Shown: piece after piece, positions 41,402 to 49,378 of the stretch
Numbering within the stretch: the stretch's first letter is position 1
How the letters are laid out: every line of letters starts with the position of its first letter
Assembly: GCF_900111495.1 (NCBI RefSeq)
Contig: NZ_FOIU01000001.1
Coordinates: 868,001-932,000, forward strand
Source of the DNA: Chryseobacterium wanjuense
GTDB taxonomy: Bacteria > Bacteroidota > Bacteroidia > Flavobacteriales > Weeksellaceae
Length of the DNA: 64,000 nt
Direction: 5' to 3'
Notes under the pieces: generated by a model
The model's database searches: none
Seen by the model: the letters and a program-made list of their open reading frames with translations, nothing else
Told to the model about the DNA's origin: nothing
Made by a program: the position numbers and the translations under genes

Positions 41402-42223
41402 TTAATCAGTGTTTACCAATCCCTCGGTCGGTGCTCTACCAAATTTCTTCTTGAAGGCATAAGAGAAATGCGACAGGCTTTCAAAACCCAGGTCGAGATA
41501 GATGGAAGACGGTTTTTTATTTTTACTTTCAAGGAGATGCCGGGCCTCATTCAGTCTTTTATCCTGCAGCCACTTACGTGGAGGCATTCCGAATATCTTC
41601 TGAAAATCCCTTTTAAAACCTGAAAGGCTTCTCCCGGTCAGCTGTGCCAGCTTTTCAACTGGCACATTGAAATGATAATTGCTCAACATAAATCTTTCCA
41701 GATCTATCTTGTAAGGCTCTGAAAAGTCGAACAGAAAATTATGAAGCTCAGGAACGGCAATCAGTATTAGCTTGATGCCTTCCTTCACCTTTAACAGCCC
41801 CAATTCATCGGTCATTTCAGTACCAGAGCTTCTGGCATAGGGAACGATCGACTGGAAATACCCGGTGAGAAACGCATTATTGGGGAGGCATAGATTCGGA
41901 GGTCCGGTGTATTTACCGTGAACTTCCATTTTATCCTCCAGCGCGATCTGGCGCATCAGATCCTCTTGCAGGGAGATGACGATCGTTTCATAATGACCAT
42001 TTGGTCCAGGCGTTTTAGTCAATGTTCCAAGCTGATTTTTATGGACCAGCAATACATCTCCGGCAGAGATGCTGATATTCTGATCCGAGGTTTCCAGAAC
42101 CATCTGTCCGGAGACCTGCAATACCAGGGTATGGTGATTCCAAACACAGGCCTTTTCCTTCCGTTCTGAAGAAAGGTAGGAGTAGAATATAACACCGGGA
42201 AGAATTTCTGCTGGACTTTCCAT
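41402..42223 (-). CDS. AraC family transcriptional regulator
   Basis: A 273-residue regulator with an N-terminal cupin-like domain (about 20-160) and a C-terminal double helix-turn-helix (PVEKLAQLTGRSLSGFKRDF, then SIYLDLGFESLSHFSYAFKK). It abuts the aldo/keto reductase gene upstream without a gap, so the two form one operon. The 18-bp tandem repeat in front of that operon (43246-43285) is the probable binding site, giving an autoregulated unit. Inducer unknown. Confidence 0.88.
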   Translation of the reverse strand: MESPAEILPGVIFYSYLSSERKEKACVWNHHTLVLQVSGQMVLETSDQNISISAGDVLLVHKNQLGTLTKTPGPNGHYETIVISLQEDLMRQIALEDKMEVHGKYTGPPNLCLPNNAFLTGYFQSIVPYARSSGTEMTDELGLLKVKEGIKLILIAVPELHNFLFDFSEPYKIDLERFMLSNYHFNVPVEKLAQLTGRSLSGFKRDFQKIFGMPPRKWLQDKRLNEARHLLESKNKKPSSIYLDLGFESLSHFSYAFKKKFGRAPTEGLVNTD

Positions 42224-43195
42224 TTATCTTTGTAGGTAAGTACCACCTTTGATGGCACCTATTGCAAATGTAGTGTTTAAAATGTTCATCTCATCCGGGG
42301 TAAACACAATTTCCATTGCAGGGATATTTTCAGGCAGCCTTGACCTTCGGCTCATGCTCACCAATGGCATGATATGGTCGCCCTGTTCTTTCACCCAGGC
42401 AATCGCAAGCTGTGTCGGGGTAACATTTTTAACGTGAGCCATTTCTTTTAATACGGCCACTTTTTCAAGATTATGGATCAGGTTGTCACCCTGAAAACGG
42501 GAGAAGTGATTCCGATAATCGTCAACTGGCAACGGTGCCTGTAGGTCACCGGTTAAAAGACCTTCTGCCGTATTGGTAAATGCTACGACGCTGATCCCTA
42601 ATTCTTTAGCCGCCGGCAAGAGGTCATTTTCAATCTGACGATCTGCCAGGGAGTAACCGATCTCCAGTGCGCTGATAGGATAAACGCTGTTGGCTTTCCG
42701 AAGCTGATCAGCAGTGATTTCAGATACCCCGATATGACGTACCTTGCCTTCCTCCACCAGGCCGGCGATCGTTCCGATAATGTCTTCGATGGGCACGCTG
42801 TCGTCCATTCTGCAGGGCTGATACAGATCAATGGTTTCAATACCCAGACGGGTCAGCGAATAATTGACAAAGTTCTTGATTGCTACAGGACGCAGATCCA
42901 GCCCGATCCATTGACCATTATGGAATATCGCTCCGAATTTTACACTGATGAAGGCCTCATCCCGTCTTCCTTTTAAGGCTTTTCCGATGAGCATCTCATT
43001 GTGGCCTGCACCGTAAAAATCTCCGGTATTTAGGAAGTTGATGCCGCTGTCCAAAGCCTGATGAATGGTTGCAATACTTTCCGTTTCATCCGGTGTCGGC
43101 CCGCCCCAGACCGAAGACATTCGCATACACCCAAGACCCAGCTTGGATACCATAGGTCCATTCTGACCTAATTGAATTTTTGAAATTTCTGACAT
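42224..43195 (-). CDS. Aldo/keto reductase
   Basis: A 323-residue NADPH-dependent oxidoreductase of the AKR superfamily (TIM barrel). Visible: KLGLGCMRMSSVWGG near the N-terminus, FLNTGDFYG with catalytic Asp and Tyr (near 54-62), and the catalytic lysine in ISVKFGA. The usual catalytic His (YYQHRVD) is replaced by LYQPCRMD, as in a known AKR subgroup with YQPARLD, so substrate handling probably differs from classical enzymes. The first gene of the AKR-AraC operon; a 21- to 22-bp-periodic operator lies 50 bp upstream. Confidence 0.88.
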   Translation of the reverse strand: MSEISKIQLGQNGPMVSKLGLGCMRMSSVWGGPTPDETESIATIHQALDSGINFLNTGDFYGAGHNEMLIGKALKGRRDEAFISVKFGAIFHNGQWIGLDLRPVAIKNFVNYSLTRLGIETIDLYQPCRMDDSVPIEDIIGTIAGLVEEGKVRHIGVSEITADQLRKANSVYPISALEIGYSLADRQIENDLLPAAKELGISVVAFTNTAEGLLTGDLQAPLPVDDYRNHFSRFQGDNLIHNLEKVAVLKEMAHVKNVTPTQLAIAWVKEQGDHIMPLVSMSRRSRLPENIPAMEIVFTPDEMNILNTTFAIGAIKGGTYLQR

Positions 43196-43245
43196 GTGAT
43201 TGATTTAATGTAACAGGACAAAGGTCTCCATTTATCAACCAACTG

Positions 43246-43285
43246 ACTTTCCTGTATGGTTCAATTTACTTTCCTGTATGGTTCA
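43246..43285 (-). promoter_or_regulatory. 18-bp tandem operator upstream of AKR-AraC operon
   Basis: ACTTTCCTGTATGGTTCA occurs perfectly twice at 43246-43263 and 43268-43285 (22 bp apart). On the minus strand it is followed by ACCTTTGTCC at the -7 position (plus-strand CAAAG at 43219). Spacing and arrangement are those of AraC-family sites. Confidence 0.75.
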
Positions 43286-43347
43286 CTATTATAGCAGTAA
43301 AGCAAGGTCATTGAAGATGTTCTCTTTACAATTTAAGCTAAAAATTA

Positions 43348-43704
43348 TCATTTTTCACAGGAGATCACTTCCTTCGCCAATTGCTTATTGCCCCAATGAT
43401 GCAGATGTTTGATGAAGGGGATCAGTTCCATCCCGGTTTCGCTTAAAGCATATTCTACTTTTGGCGGTACCTCGTGGTACACTTTTCGGGTAATCAACCG
43501 GTCGTCCTCAAGTTCCCTTAAAGTCTGTGTCAGCATTTTGGTGGTAATATCTGGCAATGTCCTTCTCAGTTCTCCGTAACGTAATACTTCCTTGGAATTA
43601 AGGTGCCACAATATCCTTCCCTTATATTTTCCTCCAATCCGTTTGAAGGCATAATCCACACCACATTGCTGATCGATCTCAGCAGGTGCTATTTTATTTT
43701 TCAT
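43348..43704 (-). CDS. HxlR family transcriptional regulator
   Basis: A 118-residue MarR-like winged-helix regulator. The conserved N-terminal cysteine of the redox/aldehyde-sensing HxlR proteins is at C14 (QQCGVDYAF). The helix-turn-helix and wing are visible in LRYGELRRTLPDITTKMLTQ and VYHEVPPKVEYALSETG. It is divergent from the MDR gene at 43835, with two candidate operators in between, so it probably controls that gene and itself. Confidence 0.88.
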   Translation of the reverse strand: MKNKIAPAEIDQQCGVDYAFKRIGGKYKGRILWHLNSKEVLRYGELRRTLPDITTKMLTQTLRELEDDRLITRKVYHEVPPKVEYALSETGMELIPFIKHLHHWGNKQLAKEVISCEK

Positions 43705-43736
43705 CTTTTTATAAATTTAATATATTGATTTTCAGT

Positions 43737-43780
43737 AATACATACCTTTTAGTTCATAGATTACCAAAAAGTACATACTT
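43737..43780. promoter_or_regulatory. Paired HxlR-type operators
   Basis: AAGTACATACTT at 43769-43780 is an inverted repeat (AAGTA-CA-TACTT); AATACATACCTT at 43737-43748 is a related site 32 bp away. Both lie between the divergent HxlR and MDR genes. The MDR -7 element TAATTTTG is at 43802-43809. Confidence 0.55.
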
Positions 43781-43834
43781 GTGGTAAAGATACCATTAAA
43801 TTAATTTTGTACCATCATTTTAAAAAAATTAAAG

Positions 43835-44884
43835 ATGCAACAATCAGATAAAAACAAAAGCCATTTTGGAAAAGATAAAATAATGAAAGCCGTGCGTCAG
43901 CATGAGTTCGGAGGTCCTGAAGTACTGATATATGAAGATGCTCCTGTTCCAGAATTAAACAAAGGAGAGGTACGCGTAAAAGTTAAGGCAATAGGCCTCA
44001 ATCCCCCTGACTGGTACCTGCGTGACGGATACAAAATGTTACCTCCCGAATGGCAGCCGAAAGTTCCTTTTCCCATCATTCTGGGTACAGACATTTCGGG
44101 AGTCATTGAATCGGTTGCCGATGATGTGAAGGAATTCTCAGTAGGTGATGAAGTATATTCGATGGTGAGATTTCCAAGCTATGGCCCAAGTCAGGCTTAC
44201 GCAGAATACGTTAATGTGCCTGTGTCAGAACTTGCTGTAAAACCAGCCGGTGTTGACCATATCCATGCAGCCGGAGCTCCGATGTCGCTTCTTACCGCTT
44301 GGCAGTTTATGATTGAGGTCGGTCACGATGAGCAGAATCCACTTCAGCCGAATAAACACATGCCGGTTCCTCTCGAAGGTAAAACCGTACTGATCAATGG
44401 AGCAGGGGGTGGAGTAGGTCATTTCGCAGTACAGATCGCTAAATGGAAAGGCGCCAGAGTGATTGCCGTAGCTTCCGGCCGGCAGGAAGAATTAGTAAGA
44501 GAGCTGGGTGCCGATGAATTTATTGATTATACCAAAACAAATGCTGACGAAATCTTAAAAGATATCGATCTTGTTATTGATGCGGTAGGAGGACCCAAGA
44601 CAGGAAGATTTTTAAAGACATTGAAGTCCGGCGGATCATTATTTCCGATCTTCCCTTTAGGGTTTTCAGATCGTGATGAAGCAGAAAGGTTAGGGGTCAG
44701 TGTATCGGCGACCCAGGTACGTTCCAATGGCAAGCAGCTTTCAGAACTTGCAACGTTGCTTGATCAGGGAATCATCCGTGTTGTGATCGACAGCACGTTT
44801 CCCCTTGCTGAAGCCCGTCAGTCTCATGAAAGAGCGGCCAGAGGGCATATACAGGGAAAGATCGTCTTAACTGTAGATCAGTAA
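43835..44884 (+). CDS. Zinc-independent medium-chain oxidoreductase (quinone reductase-like)
   Basis: A 349-residue NADP-dependent reductase of the MDR/QOR type: MKAVRQHEFGGPEVL start motif, PFPIILGTDISGVIE substrate domain, and the nucleotide loop VLINGAGGGVGHFAVQIAKW. No zinc ligands are seen. The ATG at 43835 adds 16 residues before the family's usual start at 43883; it is kept because the -7 element ends 25 bp before it, but 43883 is quite possible. Divergent HxlR gene suggests induction by electrophiles or aldehydes. A hairpin at 44910 follows. Confidence 0.88.
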   Translation: MQQSDKNKSHFGKDKIMKAVRQHEFGGPEVLIYEDAPVPELNKGEVRVKVKAIGLNPPDWYLRDGYKMLPPEWQPKVPFPIILGTDISGVIESVADDVKEFSVGDEVYSMVRFPSYGPSQAYAEYVNVPVSELAVKPAGVDHIHAAGAPMSLLTAWQFMIEVGHDEQNPLQPNKHMPVPLEGKTVLINGAGGGVGHFAVQIAKWKGARVIAVASGRQEELVRELGADEFIDYTKTNADEILKDIDLVIDAVGGPKTGRFLKTLKSGGSLFPIFPLGFSDRDEAERLGVSVSATQVRSNGKQLSELATLLDQGIIRVVIDSTFPLAEARQSHERAARGHIQGKIVLTVDQ

Positions 44885-44909
44885 TTATTAATCTAAACAT
44901 TAAAAATAA

Positions 44910-44941
44910 GCAAGGCTTTCTTTGAACTCAGAAAGCCTTGC
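44910..44941 (+). terminator. Hairpin after MDR gene
   Basis: GCAAGGCTTTCT pairs perfectly with AGAAAGCCTTGC (8-nt loop). There is no T-run after it, so it may be an attenuator or an RNA-stabilising structure; the gene at 44969 could be reached by read-through. Confidence 0.55.
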
Positions 44942-44968
44942 CTTATAGTATACTCTAATAGTAATTCG

Positions 44969-45418
44969 ATGAAAAAGACATTAACAGAAGACAAAATACA
45001 GCTCAAAGAGCTTATAGACCAAGTATCCATTTTGGGAGACCAAAAAGATTTCAACAACCAGGTACAGCTTTTTACAGAGAACGCCCTATCAGAAACCAGA
45101 GCAGAAGGTAAAGTTATTATGGAATTAAAAGGACGCGATGTTATGGCTAAGGCTTTCGCAGAATTTCTTAAAGATGTGGAGACCGTTTACCATTTTAACG
45201 GACAATCCCTATTTACCATCAAAGGAGATGAGGCTACAGGCACCTGTTATTGCCTGATCACATTGATCAGCAATCAAAAAGACAAGAAGATCAGGACTAC
45301 CATAGGAGCTGTTTACAATGATCACTATGTCCTTCACGATCATCAATGGCTTATTGACAAGCGCATAGGAGATTTTTTGTGGCAAGAAAAATGCGAAATT
45401 CACTCTTCCGAATTATAG
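44969..45418 (+). CDS. NTF2-like / SnoaL-type protein
   Basis: A 149-residue cytosolic protein of the NTF2-like superfamily. The N-terminal helices (IQLKELIDQVSILGDQKDFN) and the strand pattern ending TIGAVYNDHYVLHDHQWLIDKR fit SnoaL_4-type proteins. The typical C-terminal strand W-x-I-x-x-R is present as WLIDKR. Members include cyclases, isomerases and many of unknown activity. It lies 84 bp downstream of the MDR gene in the same direction. Confidence 0.75.
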   Translation: MKKTLTEDKIQLKELIDQVSILGDQKDFNNQVQLFTENALSETRAEGKVIMELKGRDVMAKAFAEFLKDVETVYHFNGQSLFTIKGDEATGTCYCLITLISNQKDKKIRTTIGAVYNDHYVLHDHQWLIDKRIGDFLWQEKCEIHSSEL

Positions 45419-45449
45419 CAGCCGTTTAGGTTGTCTTCTCTCTAAATAA

Positions 45450-45833
45450 TTAATTATTTTTTGTTTCAGCCCAAATGATAAATCCGGCCATAGCCATCAT
45501 AAGAAGGTTAAATGTAATATCGCCCGTTTCATGTCTAAGTACATGAAAAACAATTGCTGACAGCATCAAAAAAATGATTCCAATGGAGGAGAGGACTGTA
45601 ATTTTACTTTTTAAACCAAAAATGGGGGATAGAACAATTCCAATACTTCCCAGAATGTCAAAAACTCCGGTAATAAGAACTAATTGGGGATGATCTTTAA
45701 TCCAGGGAAAAGGAAGATCATCCGAATTAAAAAATTTCATCATTCCTGCCCATCCCAATATAAAAAAAAGGAGAACTTGAAATATCACCTTTAGGATGTT
45801 GACGGTTTTTTTTGATTTTGACTGCTTGTTCAT
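45450..45833 (-). CDS. DoxX-like family membrane protein
   Basis: A 127-residue inner-membrane protein with four predicted helices. The first contains ILGWAGMMKFF, the G-x-K signature of DoxX-like proteins, and the rest FDILGSIGIVLSPIFGL and FHVLRHETGD. The start at 45833 (MNKQSKSKKT) is preferred over a frame beginning at 45860, since the longer version enters the operator region. Divergent HxlR gene. DoxX proteins are linked to redox homeostasis; exact function is unknown. Confidence 0.8.
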   Translation of the reverse strand: MNKQSKSKKTVNILKVIFQVLLFFILGWAGMMKFFNSDDLPFPWIKDHPQLVLITGVFDILGSIGIVLSPIFGLKSKITVLSSIGIIFLMLSAIVFHVLRHETGDITFNLLMMAMAGFIIWAETKNN

Positions 45834-45875
45834 AATTCTGTAGTTAAATATTAAAAACAAAATTATATATCTTTA

Positions 45876-45908
45876 CTATCCAAAATATATTACTATGCTT
45901 TTGGATAG
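45876..45908. promoter_or_regulatory. Inverted-repeat operator between DoxX and HxlR genes
   Basis: CTATCCAAAA (45876-45885) and TTTTGGATAG (45899-45908) are perfect inverted repeats 13 bp apart in the divergent promoter region, a likely HxlR site. Confidence 0.65.
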
Positions 45909-45947
45909 CGCTTTCCAATAAGGTAGTAATGACAAAATCAGACATAT

Positions 45948-46289
45948 ATGCTATCAAATGGCGGTTGCCCAAAAACAATGTTATCTATACAGGATGCATT
46001 AGAAGCTGTAGAAGGCCGATGGAAATTGCTCATATTATTTTCATTATCGGAGAAACCAAAACGTTTTAAAGAAATTTCCCGCGAGGTCAGAGGAATTACC
46101 GATAAAACCTTATCGAAAGAATTAAAAAGCCTTGAAGCAAACAAGCTTCTGAGACGTGAGGTTTTCAGTACATTTCCACCCAGAGTTGAATATTCAATCA
46201 CAGAGCATGGGTTGTCTTTAGGTAAAGTTCTGGATGAATTGCATTTCTGGGGATTACTTCATAGAAGTATTGTGCTTAATGATAATTAA
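45948..46289 (+). CDS. HxlR family transcriptional regulator
   Basis: A 113-residue winged-helix protein of the HxlR group: conserved cysteine C7 (NGGCPKTMLS), then ALEAVEGRWKLLILFSL, the helix-turn-helix KRFKEISREVRGITDKTLSK and wing VFSTFPPRVEYSITEHG. It is divergent from the DoxX gene and separated from it by the inverted repeat at 45876-45908, which it probably binds. Confidence 0.88.
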   Translation: MLSNGGCPKTMLSIQDALEAVEGRWKLLILFSLSEKPKRFKEISREVRGITDKTLSKELKSLEANKLLRREVFSTFPPRVEYSITEHGLSLGKVLDELHFWGLLHRSIVLNDN

Positions 46290-46708
46290 AAAGTAAATGA
46301 TTACGTCTTGTTTTACTATTAAACCATAATTGCATTAAAGAAATAGTATTACAAATAACGATTGATTTTAATTCTTTAAAAAAAGTTGTTTAAGATCAGT
46401 TCTAAGTATGAAACACCATCAAAAATAAGTTTTGATTGATGATTTCCTGAACGTGGCTAAAGGTATTTTCAGTCTGAGGAAACGGGTTTATTTTATCTGT
46501 ATGTGTTTTTATCAAAAAAAACAAAAGATTCACCAATGCAAAAACAATGTAAGTTGAAAAAGATTTGTAAGCACTTAAAAAGCAAATCATCAAAATAAAT
46601 TTTTATATTAGTACCAAATAGCTTTACGAAAGTTATATAGAAGATTTACGCAATGCATAAATTTGAAAGTTACCTGCAATCTTAACCCCAAAAATTCTTT
46701 TAACCCAA
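46290..46708. other. Intergenic region, 419 bp
   Basis: AT-rich stretch. A 63-codon frame on the minus strand (46402-46593) is low in complexity and has no visible ribosome site or homologue I recognise; I do not call it. No terminator for the HxlR gene and no clear promoter for the Crp gene are visible. Confidence 0.45.
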
Positions 46709-47284
46709 ATGTTGGATATATTTAAAAAGCATATAACCAAATTCGCACAAGTCTCTGACGATGAATTTGAAGAAATTAAAAAATTCTTTGATACGAAAGA
46801 GGTGGCTAAAAAAGAAAACTTATTAGAGGAAGGACAAATCTGCAGACATTATTATTTTGTTTTGAGCGGCTTGTTGCGAAAGTTTTACATCAACGAAAAA
46901 GGCACTGAGCAAACCACTGAATTTGCCATTGAAACCTGGTGGCTTACCGATAACTTTGCCTACGAAAACCAAGTCCGTACGGAATTCTATATTCAGGCTG
47001 TAGAAAAATCTATTGTACTTTACATCACTCAAGATAAGCAGGAAAAACTATTGAAAGAATTTCCGGTAATGGAACGCTATTTTCGTTTTATTTACCAGCG
47101 GGCTTATGCAGCGGCTCAAAAGCGTATCAAATTTCTTTTTTCGTTTTCGAAAGAAGAATTTTATTTCCAAGCTGTAAGAAATCATCCCGAATTTGTGCAA
47201 CGTGTTCCCCAATACTTAATCGCTTCATATCTGGGGTTTACTCCCGAGTATTTAAGCGAAATCCGAAAGAGGCTTCTTTCTTAA
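46709..47284 (+). CDS. Crp/Fnr family transcriptional regulator
   Basis: A 191-residue regulator with a cyclic-nucleotide-binding-like beta-roll (about 18-110, with EEGQICRHYYFVLSGLLRKF) and a C-terminal helix-turn-helix (YLIASYLGFTPEYLSEIRKR). As in many Bacteroidetes members the Arg that binds cAMP is missing, so a different or no ligand is likely. It is followed 68 bp later by an AhpD-like gene, its probable target. Confidence 0.87.
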   Translation: MLDIFKKHITKFAQVSDDEFEEIKKFFDTKEVAKKENLLEEGQICRHYYFVLSGLLRKFYINEKGTEQTTEFAIETWWLTDNFAYENQVRTEFYIQAVEKSIVLYITQDKQEKLLKEFPVMERYFRFIYQRAYAAAQKRIKFLFSFSKEEFYFQAVRNHPEFVQRVPQYLIASYLGFTPEYLSEIRKRLLS

Positions 47285-47352
47285 ACCGGTTTAAGTTTTT
47301 TCATTTTCTTATTCTCCAATTTTGTATTAAACAATTTTAAAAGAATAATATA

Positions 47353-47805
47353 ATGCAAAAACGATTTAACATTAAAGAAGTTTCTCCAAATGCACTAAAA
47401 GCGATGGTTGGTTTAGAAATCTATCTTTCACAGGCATCTATATCCAAGACCACCAAAGAGCTTATAAAAATCCGTGCTTCACAAATCAACGGCTGTGCGT
47501 ATTGTATCAACACTCACACTCAGGACGCAATTAAAAATGGCGAAACAAGCCAGCGTATTTTTCTATTGAATGTCTGGAGAGAAACAGAGGATATTTTTAC
47601 GGAAGAAGAAAAAGTAGTATTGGCAATAACGGAAGAAATTACATTAATCCATCAAAATGGATTATCAGATGAAACCTATTCAAACGCCTTACAATTTTTT
47701 AGCGAAACCCAAATTGCAGATATTATAACTGCCGTCATTACCATCAATCTTTGGAACAGGGTTGTATTAAGCACCCACCTGCTGATAGGACAAAGTCTTG
47801 CATAA
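47353..47805 (+). CDS. Carboxymuconolactone decarboxylase / AhpD-like protein
   Basis: A 150-residue all-helical protein of the AhpD superfamily. The redox motif is intact: C48-A-Y-C51 followed by H55 (GCAYCINTHTQDA), the arrangement needed for peroxidase or disulfide-reductase activity. It lies downstream of a Crp-type regulator in the same orientation. Peroxide or alkyl-hydroperoxide defence is the likely role; true carboxymuconolactone decarboxylation is not. Confidence 0.88.
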   Translation: MQKRFNIKEVSPNALKAMVGLEIYLSQASISKTTKELIKIRASQINGCAYCINTHTQDAIKNGETSQRIFLLNVWRETEDIFTEEEKVVLAITEEITLIHQNGLSDETYSNALQFFSETQIADIITAVITINLWNRVVLSTHLLIGQSLA

Positions 47806-48170
47806 GATTTTAGCAAGGATACTTTTGTCATTTAACTTTGTCTAACCATAGTATGCGACAATATATGGCGCAATTAATAGGATACGCGGAAAAGTGAGCG
47901 ATGTGGACTTTCATATGAGTCAATTGATCACTATATTAAAATAATGAAAATTATTTTAGATAGATTTAATAATAAGACACTCTATATTGTTAAAAATTTT
48001 TCGGACATAAAATAATGAAAAAATATATTGTGCTTTTCCAAGTAAATTTGTTATAAAATACAGTATTGAATACTCAATTTGTATTTTAGAAATTTAACAA
48101 ACTTAAATTTTTAAGTAACAATCTATTTAAATATACCACAGGCTTAGTTATATAAAATATGACCTAATAA

Positions 48171-48210
48171 TGTAGTAATAATGTTACGAGATTGTAGTGT
48201 TATTACTACA
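48171..48210. promoter_or_regulatory. 11-bp inverted repeat upstream of secreted protein gene
   Basis: TGTAGTAATAA (48171-48181) pairs perfectly with TTATTACTACA (48200-48210), 18 nt apart and about 60 bp before the ATG at 48272. It could be a regulator site or an RNA hairpin. The rest of the gap 47806-48271 is AT-rich with nothing recognisable. Confidence 0.5.
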
Positions 48211-48271
48211 ATTTTATCATAATGTTGTGACTTAAATATTCTATTTTTATCGTAATCTTAAAATAAAGTTT

Positions 48272-49105
48272 ATGAAAAAATATTGCAACTTGATAATAGT
48301 TTCACTATTATTAAGTTCCCTGTCGTACGCTCAGGTTGGGGTAGGAACAGAGATGCCTTCTGCCGGATTGGATGTCGTGTCCAAGGGCAATACGAATGCC
48401 ACAAAAGCTTTGGAAATCAACAATTCCGCAAATACAGAAATGGTAACGGTATTAGACAACGGAAATATGGGAATTGGAAATGTAGCACCGACCAGAAAAC
48501 TGGATATCAATAACGGAACAACCGCGGGTGCCATAAAGATCGTAGATGGAACTCAGGGCGCAGGCAGAGTGTTGACATCTGATGCTAATGGAGTCGGAAC
48601 CTGGTCGCCAACACCTGCAACTTCCCTTTATTTTTTATCCTCTAATATTTATGCAGGTACTACTGAACCTTCAGATTTTACAGGAACGGTTAATCCTGTG
48701 GCAGGAGCCTCGGTGCCTAATACTACAGCAGCACGTTTCTTAGTAAATCCCAGCAGTGCGGTATTAAATTTAGGGCCTCCAACTACTTACACGACAGGAT
48801 CTACCGGATTATCATATAGAATACCTGTAAGTGGCATGTACAGAATAACATTATACGTTGATTCGGGTTATCCCGCAACAGGTACCCCTGGAAGTAATGG
48901 TGGCAGAATTGATGTTACTGCTTATCGAGGAACAGTTATATATAAATACAATAGAGACTTTGTTACGAGTAATAATGCAGGTACGATGATCAATATATGG
49001 CAGTTAGAAGCAGGTGATGTAGTTGTTCCTATCTCAGTAGGTATACCTGCTCCAGGTACAAGCCAATTTGTCGAGACAACTTTTACTGTCGAGCGGGTAA
49101 ATTAA
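48272..49105 (+). CDS. Secreted fibre-like protein
   Basis: A 277-residue exported protein: signal peptide with cleavage after SLSYA (near residue 20), then the repetitive, Gly/Asn/Thr-rich start common in Flavobacteriia (VGVGTEMPSAGLDVVS, ALEINNSANTEMVTVLDNGN, GNVAPTRKLDINNGT). Such repeats resemble tail-fibre or adhesin stalks. The C-terminal half (about 120-277) is beta-rich and ends EAGDVVVPISVGIP plus QFVETTFTVERVN, similar to a C1q/TNF-like trimeric head. No type IX sorting domain is seen. Function is unknown; a surface or phage-like structural role is a guess. Confidence 0.7.
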   Translation: MKKYCNLIIVSLLLSSLSYAQVGVGTEMPSAGLDVVSKGNTNATKALEINNSANTEMVTVLDNGNMGIGNVAPTRKLDINNGTTAGAIKIVDGTQGAGRVLTSDANGVGTWSPTPATSLYFLSSNIYAGTTEPSDFTGTVNPVAGASVPNTTAARFLVNPSSAVLNLGPPTTYTTGSTGLSYRIPVSGMYRITLYVDSGYPATGTPGSNGGRIDVTAYRGTVIYKYNRDFVTSNNAGTMINIWQLEAGDVVVPISVGIPAPGTSQFVETTFTVERVN

Positions 49106-49107
49106 TA

Positions 49108-49284
49108 TTGATTCAGAAAATATATGGAACCGAATTATTCAGTCTGTTGAAAAATTCCATACAGAATTCTTCTCAAAGGATAGCCGAGTTATTGGATAAC
49201 TCGCTTTCTTCACAGACCAATACCAGTTCTTCCGTAATGCAGAAAGACGAGGTTAATGATTTTGATATCAATGAATTCATATGA
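49108..49284 (+). pseudogene. Possible gene remnant
   Basis: An open frame of 58 codons, without ATG, reads QKIYGTELFSLLKNSIQNSS and later MQKDEVNDFDINEFI before the stop. Composition is protein-like and the end acidic, as for a real C-terminus, but the family is not recognised and no start is present. It may be the tail of a gene lost when the neighbour was rearranged. Confidence 0.3.
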
Positions 49285-49339
49285 CGCTTAGTAGTTTGAT
49301 AGTTAACATTGAAATTCAAACTGTCGGCTCATTAAAAAC

Positions 49340-49376
49340 ACAACCAATTGTAATTCAATTGGTTGTATTTTTTTTA
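49340..49376. terminator. Bidirectional terminator
   Basis: ACAACCAATTG pairs with CAATTGGTTGT (5-nt loop), then T-run on the plus strand; A-rich other flank. It lies between the fibre-like gene and the convergent SDR gene. Confidence 0.85.
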
Positions 49377-49378
49377 AA

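Noticed and set aside
46402..46593. 63-codon minus-strand ORF in the gap before the Crp gene
   Set aside because: Low-complexity, Phe/Leu-rich reading of AT-rich DNA with no promoter, no partner gene and no recognisable motif.
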